From NCBI GenBank assembly GCA_025924295.1, contig JAICEG010000343.1:1-5736 (forward strand): DNA of 5,736 nucleotides, in the 5' to 3' direction. Source of the stretch: Vicinamibacteria bacterium. GTDB lineage: Bacteria > Acidobacteriota > Vicinamibacteria > Vicinamibacterales > UBA2999. The notes beneath the pieces are model-generated. The model saw only the letters and a list, made by a program, of their open reading frames with translations. It searched no databases and had not been told where the DNA came from. This document shows, piece by piece, positions 1-5,578 of this stretch (its first letter is position 1; each line of letters begins with the position of its first letter). The position numbers and the translations under genes are program-made.

Positions 1-302
1 CGAACGACGGCCCGGACGCGGTCGACGCGACATTGAAGTTACGACCGGATCTGGTCCTGCTCGATATCGGCTTGCCACGCCTCAGCGGGTACGACGTGGC
101 GCGCATCATCCGAGAACGGGGCACACACGAGGGCCACCCGTTCCTGGTGGCCGTCACCGGCTGGGGCCAGACCGACGATCGGCGGCGCTCGCAGGAAGCC
201 GGCTTTGACGCGCACCTGGTCAAGCCAGTGAGCGAGGTCGCTCTTCGCGCGTTGGTAGCTAGCGTCGGCAGACGCATCCACCGGCGCGAGATACTGGCTT
301 AG
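1..302 (+). CDS. Response-regulator receiver (REC) domain, C-terminal end, 5' truncated
   Basis: This is the end of a two-component phosphoacceptor domain. The frame is open from the first complete codon (position 3) and begins NDGPDAVDA, the usual sequence after the first receiver helix, so the gene starts outside the window and the TTG at 33 is not its start. Three receiver landmarks are visible: the phosphoacceptor Asp in LLDIGLP (codon 63-65), the switch Thr in AVTGW (codon 156-158) and the conserved Lys in LVKP (codon 222-224). About 99 residues are present. The protein stops about 25 residues after the Lys-Pro, so no DNA-binding domain follows. It is therefore either a stand-alone receiver or, as I think more likely, the C-terminal receiver of a hybrid histidine kinase; the window cannot distinguish these. 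It converges on the permease gene with 13 nt between the two stops. Confidence 0.9.
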   Translation, partial: NDGPDAVDATLKLRPDLVLLDIGLPRLSGYDVARIIRERGTHEGHPFLVAVTGWGQTDDRRRSQEAGFDAHLVKPVSEVALRALVASVGRRIHRREILA

Positions 303-315
303 CCCGCCACCACAC

Positions 316-2735
316 TCACCCTTCGTCGCGAAGCGCCTGCGACGGGTCGATGAGGGCCGCTCGACGCGCCGGCAGGTACGTGGCAATGGCACTGACCGCG
401 ACCAGGGCAAGCGGCACCGAGATGAACGTCATCGGGTCATTGGGCGACACTTCGAACAGCAGCGAAGCCATCAGCCGTGTGGACGCCCACGCCGCGATGA
501 GTCCGACGATCACGCCGGCCAGCGTCACGCTCAGGCCCTGCCACAACACCATGGCGCGCACGTCGCCCGGCCCGGCGCCCAGCGCGATGCGCAAGCCGAT
601 CTCCGCCGTCCGCTGCGCAACGACGTAGCGGATGACACCGTAGAGGCCGATCATCCCGAGCACCAGCGCACCACCCGCGGCGCACGCCAGCAGGATCATC
701 GTGAACCACGTCTGGGCCAGCGACGACGCGACCACGTCCGTCATCGTCTGAACCGTCGTGACCGGAACGGATGCATCGACGCGGTCAACCGCGGCGCGCA
801 GGGCTGATGTGATCGATCCCGGCGTCGTCGACGTGCGAACGACGACCTGCATCAGATCGAGCGAGACCGCCGGATTACCGAGCGTGACGTAGGCGAACGG
901 CCTGACGTCTTCCTGCAGGCCGAACGAGCGGATGTCGCCGACGACGCCGACGATCTCCATGCGCGTGTCTTCGAGCTCGATCCGCTCACCGACCGCCTTG
1001 TTGTCCAGATAGGTGCGCGCAAATGTCTCGTTGACCCAGATCGGGTGTGTGTCGCGCTCGGCATCCACCCATTCCGGCGCGCGGCCCGCGAGCAGCGGCA
1101 CACCGAGCGTCTCGAAAAAACCGGGCGTGACCGCCATGTACATCGTGACGAACGGAATCTCCGTGTCGGGACGGGGACGAGATTCGATCTCGAAACTCCC
1201 GCCGCGCATGCTCCGGACACTGACCGGCAGGCTGTTCGCGGCGCCGTGCGCCACGACGCCCGGGAGCCCGGCGACTTCGTCGAGCATCCGCTGATACAAC
1301 CTCACCGCCTGCACTCGGTCGCGCGGACCCAGGCTGATACCGGCAGCGATCACATCGTCCACCCTGATGCCTGGGTCTACGGCGTACAGCCGCGTGGCGC
1401 TCCGCAACATGAGGCCCGATGCCACGAGAAGCAGCAATGCCATCGCCACCTGGCCGGCGATCAGCAGGTTGCGCATCCGGTGCCGCGCACGGCTGGCCGT
1501 ATGGCCCCGTCCACCATCGTGCAGCAGTGCCGCGAACGAGCGGCCGGCGAGCTGCAGCATCGGCAGCGCGCCGAGGACAAGACCGGCGCAGATGCTCAGT
1601 GCGACGGCAAAGGCGAGCACTGTTCCGTCGAATCGGACCTCGTGGAGGCGAGGCAGGTCGATCGGGCTCGAGGCCACGAGGAAGCGGACTGCGGCCCAGG
1701 CTAGCATCGCACCCGCGACACCACCGGCGAACGTCAGCAGAAGGCTCTCCGCGAGGAACGCGCGAATCAATCGCCAGCGTCCCGCGCCAAGAGCTGCGCG
1801 CACCGCCACTTCTCGTTGTCGTGATTCGGCACGGACCAGAAAGAGATTCGCGACATTGGCGCCCGCGATCAACAGGACAAGGCCGACGGTGGCGAACAGG
1901 ATCCACAGCATCGTGGAGACGTCGCCGACGACTCGCTCGCGCAACGGCGTGACGGTCGCGACCCAGCCGGCGCGATCGAGGAACTCACGTTCGATGTCGG
2001 GGAAGCGCTCGGGGATCCGCGTCTGCAGCGCGGTGATCTCTCCTGTTGCGCGACACCGAGTGTGATACCTGGCGCAAGGCGTGCAAGGCTCCTCGCGCGA
2101 AACGCGCCAAAGCCGCCTGCCGGATCGAGGAAGAGCGGCACGAGCAGCCTCGTGTCCGCGTCGGGGAACGCGAATCCCGCCGGCATGACGCCGACGATCT
2201 CTGCGCGAACGCCGTTCACCTCGACGCGCCGGCCGACGACGTTCGGGTCACTGCCGAAATCAGATTGCCAGAGCGCGTCGGTCAGGATGACGACCAGCGG
2301 CGCGTCCTTGCGCACGTCAGGCTCGCTGAACGCACGCCCGCGCATCGGCCTGACGCCGAGCACATCGAAGACCTCCGGCGTCACGCTGGCGACCTTGATG
2401 CGCTCCGGGTGCCCGCTGCCGGTGAGGTTGCGTTCACCAGGCTCGTACGCCGCCATGCGCGTCAGCGTGCTGGCGTTGTCGCGATAGAGCTCGACCAGCC
2501 CGGGTGAGATCTCCAGTTCCGGCAGCGCCAGGCCGGGCGCGTTGTGGCGCACCGTGACGATGCGGCCGGCATCCGGGTATGGAAGAGGTTGCAGGAGTAT
2601 GGCGTTGACGACGGTGAAGATGGCGACGTTTGCGGCGATTCCCAGCGCGAGCGTGAATGTGGCCACGACCGCGTATCCCGGTCGTTTTGCCAGCGCGCGC
2701 GCTGCCTGCTTCAGCTCGGTGAATGTCTCTCTCAC
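316..2735 (-). pseudogene. ADOP-type MacB/FtsX permease, interrupted by one frameshift
   Basis: This encodes an inner-membrane permease of the MacB/FtsX type with two fused copies of the module and no ATPase domain (acidobacterial duplicated orphan permease). Two frames are needed: residues 1-231 from 2735 to 2043, and the rest from 2040 to 316. Together they give about 805 residues, normal for the family. In the joined protein, residues 1-50 hold the RPGYAVVATFTLALGIAAN first membrane segment and 50-230 the first periplasmic MacB_PCD-like domain. Residues 270-350 hold FtsX segments (GANVANLFLVRAESRQREVA, ALGAGR). A second membrane anchor lies near 420, a second periplasmic domain follows, and the last ~130 residues hold the second FtsX unit ending PARRAALIDPSQALRDEG. 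The start is GTG at 2733-2735 with GAGGT five bases upstream. The specific substrate is unknown; relatives export macrolides or lipoproteins or act in mechanotransmission with a MacB-type ATPase encoded elsewhere. Without correction, the upstream frame runs on for about 57 unrelated residues to a stop at 1869. Both halves are otherwise intact, so sequencing error or very recent mutation are both possible. Confidence 0.9.
2036..2045 (-). other. Frameshift site inside the permease gene
   Basis: Read on the minus strand the local sequence is CAACAGGAGAGATCACC. The N-terminal frame gives GVAQQER and then becomes Ser/Arg/Pro-rich and unlike any permease. Deleting one AG/GA unit from the GAGAGA run gives CAA CAG GAG ATC ACC (QQEITALQTRIPERFPD), which is the expected end of the first periplasmic domain and leads directly into TPLRERVVGDVS. 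A one-base backward shift would give QQEEITAL instead. No poly-A/poly-T heptamer typical of programmed -1 slippage is present. A dinucleotide gain by slippage, or a read error, is the simplest explanation. Confidence 0.85.
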
Positions 2736-2778
2736 GGTTGACCTCGGGCCCTACTGATTACCCTACGAGTATCAACCG
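2735..2778 (-). repeat. 7-bp inverted repeat around the permease translation start
   Basis: CGGTTGA at 2735-2741 and its exact complement TCAACCG at 2772-2778 are separated by 30 bases. The arm nearer the gene covers the first base of the GTG start, the spacer and the first base of the Shine-Dalgarno sequence. If both arms are on one transcript, pairing could hide the start region. A perfect 7-bp pair at this distance can occur by chance, so a function is only inferred. Confidence 0.3.
2741..2745 (-). promoter_or_regulatory. Ribosome binding site of the permease gene
   Basis: GAGGT on the minus strand, five bases before the GTG at 2735-2733. It fixes the GTG as the start. The encoded N-terminus, beginning MRETFTELKQAARAL, matches the usual short cytoplasmic lead of ADOP proteins. 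Confidence 0.6.
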
Positions 2779-2812
2779 GAGAAGGGTCCCAAGTGCTGTT
2801 CCAACGGGGCGA

Positions 2813-2833
2813 CCGGCAGTGAACGCGTGCCGG
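2813..2833 (-). terminator. Possible hairpin after the zinc-ribbon gene
   Basis: CCGGCA (2813-2818) and TGCCGG (2828-2833) form a 6-bp GC-rich stem with a 9-base loop, six bases downstream of the zinc-ribbon stop codon. There is no T-run after it on the minus strand (TCGCCCCG follows), so it is not a canonical intrinsic terminator. It may slow or protect the transcript end, or may be chance in GC-rich DNA. Confidence 0.25.
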
Positions 2834-2839
2834 CGTAGA

Positions 2840-3064
2840 CTATCCCCGGCGGGCGACCCACGCGGCATAACTGTTGACGGCGAGGAGCCGCAGCGCATTC
2901 CAGCGCTGGCCGCATCTTCCACAGATCCACGAGGCACCGGCGTCGACTGCCTCGCGCGTCAGAGACGAGTGTGTCGTGTGACACAACGGACACGTGGGCG
3001 ACGAGTACTCGTCTGGCGCGACATCGACCATCGTGGTGACGTGGGTTGTGGAAGGGCTTGTCAT
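2840..3064 (-). CDS. Small zinc-ribbon protein, unknown function
   Basis: A 74-residue soluble protein with two CxxC pairs, Cys25/Cys28 (CPLC) and Cys48/Cys51 (CGRC), 19 residues apart. This is the layout of a single zinc ribbon that would bind one Zn2+. The stretch from SSLTREAVDAGASW to CGRCGQRWNALRL carries Trp46 and Trp55 around the second pair and looks like a conserved core; the first ~20 residues look like a variable, disordered tail. The ATG at 3062-3064 is chosen because GAGGA lies five bases upstream; a TTG four codons earlier would sit inside that ribosome site. There is no signal peptide or membrane segment, so it should be cytoplasmic. The gene begins eight bases after the secreted-protein stop, and its ribosome site overlaps that stop, implying translational coupling. 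I do not recognise a named family. Similar ribbons occur in transcription-related and redox proteins, but nothing here selects one role. Confidence 0.8.
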   Translation of the reverse strand: MTSPSTTHVTTMVDVAPDEYSSPTCPLCHTTHSSLTREAVDAGASWICGRCGQRWNALRLLAVNSYAAWVARRG

Positions 3065-3069
3065 GACGG

Positions 3070-3074
3070 TCCTC
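3070..3074 (-). promoter_or_regulatory. Ribosome binding site of the zinc-ribbon gene, overlapping the upstream stop
   Basis: GAGGA on the minus strand at 3074-3070 followed by five bases and ATG. It shares bases 3073-3074 with the TGA stop (3075-3073) of the secreted-protein gene. Ribosomes finishing that gene would stop directly on the initiation region of the next. Confidence 0.6.
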
Positions 3075-3777
3075 AAGGTCGAAAGGCGGCCTTGTTCGTC
3101 GCGCGGGTCTTGTCGCGCGTGGCACTGGCCTCGGCGACATCCTGCTTGCGTTTTTCCAGCTCTCGCTGTGGTGCTTCGAGCGCATCCAGCCTGATGGCCT
3201 CGCGAATCGCGCTTCGGGCGCGTGCGTTCAACGCCTTCGATATCAGGATCAGCTGAAAGTCAGGCGAATACGTGTCGCGGAGGAGCGTCAGCGACGTGGC
3301 AGCGTCACTCCACTGCGCCAGCACGACGGCATCGTCGAGCATGCCCGACGGCAGCTCGGTTCGCACGATTGTCGATTTGAGCACCGGCGCCCCGTAGGCA
3401 GCCGAAAGGGACTGGATGATGTCGTCGTTCGTCAGGCCTGTCGTCCGCTCGCGGTCGTAGGTTACGAGCACTTGATAGAGCGCGTCGTCCACGAAGGTAA
3501 ATGCGATGTCGCGAACCGGATCGGCGGAGGCGCTGCCGGGACTCACGTAGGGCGCTCGCCACTGCAGTTCCTGAATTTTCGCCGGGCGCTCGTGAAGCGT
3601 GCTGGCCTCGGTCGCGCGCGAGCCGACACGCGGGCCGATCGCCGTCGCGATCGCGGCGACGCTGCTTTCGAGCGCGTACGCGCGATAGCGCGATAACTCC
3701 TGTGCCTCCTGCGCCCCGATTACCTGCCCGCCGACGATGAGGCCTACTGCGATGACGAGAGTGTATGAATTGTTCAT
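3073..3777 (-). CDS. Conserved-looking secreted protein of unknown function
   Basis: A 234-residue protein with an apparent Sec signal peptide: a short N-terminus MNNSYT lacking the usual basic residues, a hydrophobic stretch LVIAVGLIVGGQVIGA, and likely cleavage near Ala22. The start is the ATG at 3775-3777, with GGAG six bases upstream; the open frame continues to 3924 but that extension is not protein-like and would bury the signal peptide. The mature part begins with AQELSRYRAYALESS and contains a central mixed region (about residues 70-180, including RDIAFTFVDDALYQVLVTYD, then IIQSLSAAYGAPV). It ends in a strongly charged helical tail, about residues 183-234, with EAPQRELEKRKQDVAEA and a final NKAAFRP. 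The alternating strand/helix pattern suggests a compact periplasmic domain. I remember similar uncharacterised acidobacterial proteins but can name no domain. It leads a tight pair with the zinc-ribbon gene. Confidence 0.8.
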   Translation of the reverse strand: MNNSYTLVIAVGLIVGGQVIGAQEAQELSRYRAYALESSVAAIATAIGPRVGSRATEASTLHERPAKIQELQWRAPYVSPGSASADPVRDIAFTFVDDALYQVLVTYDRERTTGLTNDDIIQSLSAAYGAPVLKSTIVRTELPSGMLDDAVVLAQWSDAATSLTLLRDTYSPDFQLILISKALNARARSAIREAIRLDALEAPQRELEKRKQDVAEASATRDKTRATNKAAFRP

Positions 3778-3783
3778 GAAAGG

Positions 3784-3787
3784 CTCC
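3784..3787 (-). promoter_or_regulatory. Ribosome binding site of the secreted-protein gene
   Basis: GGAG on the minus strand with a six-base spacer to the ATG at 3777. It supports the internal ATG over upstream in-frame starts because the encoded protein then opens with a signal peptide. Confidence 0.55.
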
Positions 3788-3804
3788 AAGGTTTCCAGCA
3801 CGTC

Positions 3805-3817
3805 GAGTGTGACACTC
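3805..3817. promoter_or_regulatory. Palindrome, candidate operator
   Basis: GAGTGT-G-ACACTC is a perfect 6-bp inverted repeat with a one-base centre, 28-40 bases upstream of the secreted-protein ATG. It contains TGTGA, one half of a CRP-type site, but the half-site spacing is not that of a classical CRP (TGTGA-N6-TCACA) or FNR box. It could bind a dimeric regulator or be a small RNA hairpin; a role is inferred only from symmetry and position. Confidence 0.35.
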
Positions 3818-3820
3818 CGG

Positions 3821-3873
3821 GTTGGGCCTGTCTGTGCTGGACAGCACACAGTTGGGCCTCGGTTCTTGGGCCT
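3821..3873. repeat. Direct repeats TTGGGCCT flanking an inverted repeat
   Basis: GTTGGGCCT occurs at 3821-3829 and 3851-3859, exactly 30 bases apart, and TTGGGCCT again at 3866-3873. Between the first two copies lies the inverted repeat TGTGCT-GGAC-AGCACA (3833-3848). The 30-base interval is close to three turns of the helix, which suits repeated protein contacts on one face, but the repeat is short and no known regulator is recognised. Confidence 0.45.
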
Positions 3874-3939
3874 TAGTTCTCGGTCCGTTCTTAATCCGCT
3901 CGTCCTTGGTGCGTGGTGGACCATGAACGCAGGACTGCT

Positions 3940-4623
3940 CTAGTCGTGCAGCACGACACTCAGCAGCGAGCTATTGATGGTGAGCGTGCCGTTGTAGCGG
4001 ACGAATCCCAGCTTGCGAAACTTGTTCATGAACACGTTCACGCGCGATCGCGTCGTGCCGACCATCTCGGCAAGCGTTTCCTGGGACAGCCCGGGCAGGA
4101 CGCGGTGTGAATCACGTTCCTCGCCGTAGCGCGCGAGGAGGAGCAGGGTGCGCGCCAGTCGCTTCTCGCTCGAGTTGAACAGGTGATCGACGAGGTCCTC
4201 TTCGATTCGGATATTGCGAGTCAGCATGTGGGCGATGAACAGGTCCGAGAGTGCCGATTGGTCGTGCAGCGTCCGCATCATCTCGCGCTTGCGAATCCTC
4301 AACACCATCGTGGGCACCAATGCGGTCGCCGTTCCCATCCGCACCAACTGCCCGGCCAGGCACCCTTCGCCAAAGAAATCGCCGGGCGCGAGCATGGCCA
4401 CGATGGCCTCTTTTCCCCTGCGCGACACGACCGAGAGCTTCACACCACCCTGCTGGATGTAGAAGACGCTGTGGGCCGGGGCTCCCTGCGTGAAGACAAC
4501 CGAGTCGCGCGCGAAACGCACGATCCGGCGCGAGACGCCGGCCGAGTCGAGGAACGCCTGCACATCGAATGGGGACAGCGCGCTGCGTCGGGCCGGCCTG
4601 AGCGGCTTAGCTCGTGAGCGCAT
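3940..4623 (-). CDS. Crp/Fnr-family transcriptional regulator
   Basis: A 227-residue, two-domain DNA-binding regulator. Residues ~33-120 form a cyclic-nucleotide-binding-like beta barrel (VFTQGAPAHSVFYIQQGGVK, GDFFGEGCLAG at 81-91, Arg95). Residues ~118-150 form the long dimer helix. Residues ~152-220 form a winged helix with recognition segment GTTRSRVNVFMNKF (189-202). The length is typical. The pocket has Glu86 and Arg95, but Met96 sits where E. coli CRP has Ser83, so cAMP binding is not assured. There is no N-terminal cysteine set for an FNR-type iron-sulfur cluster. The ATG at 4621-4623 is chosen because the remaining upstream frame lies inside the glycosidase gene and does not look like this family; no clear Shine-Dalgarno is seen. 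The 17-nt overlap with the glycosidase gene suggests translational coupling. It may control this operon; targets cannot be read from the sequence. Confidence 0.93.
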   Translation of the reverse strand: MRSRAKPLRPARRSALSPFDVQAFLDSAGVSRRIVRFARDSVVFTQGAPAHSVFYIQQGGVKLSVVSRRGKEAIVAMLAPGDFFGEGCLAGQLVRMGTATALVPTMVLRIRKREMMRTLHDQSALSDLFIAHMLTRNIRIEEDLVDHLFNSSEKRLARTLLLLARYGEERDSHRVLPGLSQETLAEMVGTTRSRVNVFMNKFRKLGFVRYNGTLTINSSLLSVVLHD

Positions 4624-5578
4624 GGCTACATGCGGTGCCGTGCCGATCCAGCCAGTAGAGCAGTTGACTGATACTGCCGGTCGCCAGCGCGATACTCGTG
4701 TCGGCGGCTCCGTAATACAGGTTGATGGCATCACCATCTGCGCCCAGGGTGTAGCCACAGGGGAAGGCGACGTAGCCAACGTCACCCTGGCGTTCGTAGG
4801 GCGCCTCGGGACCGAAGATCCAGGAATCGCCGCGGAGAAGGCAGCGCTCGGGATTCTCCAGCTCCAACAACGCAACGCCCAGGCGATACAGCACGCCGGC
4901 GGCTGTTCGCCGCACACCGTGATAGAGCATGAGCCACCCGCGCTCCGTCTCGATGAGCGGTGGCGACAGGCCGACGCGATTGGCATCCCACCAGGCCCCG
5001 CGACGCGCGGGCAGCACGAGCTTGTGGCCACCCCAATTGCGCAGGTCCGGTGAATACGAGATCCAGACGTGAGCACCGGTATCGGTCAACGGTCGATGGA
5101 GCAGGGCGAAGAGGCCGTTGAAGCGCCGGGGCAAGAGCGCCGCATCTTTGTCATCCGGCTGCATGACCAGCCCGAGGCGCTCGAAATGGCGGAAGTCATC
5201 CGTCAGCGCCAGCGCCACACCTGGCCCTCCTCGACTGAACGCGGTGTACGCGACCACGTAGCGGTCGAGTTCTTCGACGAAGGTGATGCGCGGGTCTTCG
5301 ATGCCCCACAGTTCTTCGGGATGTCCCGCCGGGTCGGCACACAGCGTCGGCGTCGTGTCGATCTTCCAGCCGTCGACCCCGTTGTCTGATCGGGCGGCGC
5401 ACAGATGCGAGTGGCCTCGCCGGTCCTCGACCCTGCTGAGGAGTAGTGTCGTGCCGTCCTGAAGCCGCGTCGCCCCGGCATTGAACACGGTGTGCGCCGG
5501 ATACGGCCAGTCGGCCGCGGTCAGGATCGGGTTCGCTGAATGTCGCTGGAAAAGAACCTCGTATTGTGGCGACGTCAT
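4607..5578 (-). CDS. GH130-family glycosidase/phosphorylase
   Basis: A 323-residue, five-bladed beta-propeller type enzyme of glycoside hydrolase family 130. The family cleaves beta-mannosides (beta-1,2 or beta-1,4), often by phosphorolysis to mannose 1-phosphate, sometimes by hydrolysis. Visible family features in order: NPILTAADWP (16-25), FNAGAT (32-37), RVED (49-52), GIEDPRITF (92-100) with Asp95 as the likely general acid, KDAALLPRR (144-152) with HRP (161-163), YSPDLRNWG (175-183), GLSPPLIETERGWLMLYHG (203-221) and YYGAAD (288-293). No signal peptide is present, so it should act in the cytoplasm on imported or internally made oligosaccharide. The ATG at 5576-5578 overlaps the upstream TGA in an ATGA and has no clear ribosome site, suggesting coupled translation. 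Length fits the family. I cannot assign a GH130 subfamily, so phosphorylase versus hydrolase and the exact substrate stay open. Confidence 0.88.
   Translation of the reverse strand: MTSPQYEVLFQRHSANPILTAADWPYPAHTVFNAGATRLQDGTTLLLSRVEDRRGHSHLCAARSDNGVDGWKIDTTPTLCADPAGHPEELWGIEDPRITFVEELDRYVVAYTAFSRGGPGVALALTDDFRHFERLGLVMQPDDKDAALLPRRFNGLFALLHRPLTDTGAHVWISYSPDLRNWGGHKLVLPARRGAWWDANRVGLSPPLIETERGWLMLYHGVRRTAAGVLYRLGVALLELENPERCLLRGDSWIFGPEAPYERQGDVGYVAFPCGYTLGADGDAINLYYGAADTSIALATGSISQLLYWLDRHGTACSHALTS

Larger units (their letters stand above)
3778..3939 (-). other. 162-nt intergenic region with repeats, likely leader/promoter of the secreted-protein pair
   Basis: This gap separates the Crp/Fnr gene from the secreted-protein gene. 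It codes for nothing convincing. It contains a near-continuous palindrome (3805-3817), a second inverted repeat (3833-3848) and three copies of an eight-base direct repeat (3822, 3852, 3866). I see no convincing sigma-70 -35/-10 pair and no hairpin plus T-run to terminate the regulator transcript, so I cannot say whether the downstream pair has its own promoter or is read through. Confidence 0.5.

Noticed and set aside
33..302. Receiver protein starting at the TTG at 33
   Set aside because: Typical receiver-domain sequence precedes it in frame from position 3, so the true start lies outside the window.
1045..1704. Long plus-strand open frame (219 codons) antisense to the permease
   Set aside because: It lies opposite a clear coding frame in GC-rich DNA and its translation (rich in His, Arg and Gln) has no domain character; it is a shadow. 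The same applies to 1367-2065 and 2046-2507.
316..1944. Minus-strand reading frame as a separate permease gene starting at the TTG at 1944
   Set aside because: The family match continues upstream of that TTG in the same frame (TRIPERFPDIEREF, DRAGWVATVTPL) and then joins the other frame at about 2041, so it is the C-terminal part of one gene.
2036..2045. Programmed ribosomal frameshift in the permease
   Set aside because: No slippery heptamer or evident downstream pseudoknot is seen, and ADOP permeases are normally encoded in one frame.
3065..3076. TTG start for the zinc-ribbon protein at 3076
   Set aside because: That codon lies within the GAGGA ribosome site that serves the ATG at 3064, and it overlaps the stop of the preceding gene.
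3778..3924. Upstream extension of the secreted-protein frame to 3924
   Set aside because: It would place a charged, low-complexity 49-residue segment before a normal signal peptide, and the ATG at 3777 has its own ribosome site.
4624..5076. N-terminal extension of the Crp/Fnr frame up to 5076
   Set aside because: This stretch is antisense-free but out of frame within the GH130 gene, and the encoded residues are Cys/Ser/Arg-rich and unlike Crp proteins. The family begins normally from the ATG at 4623.
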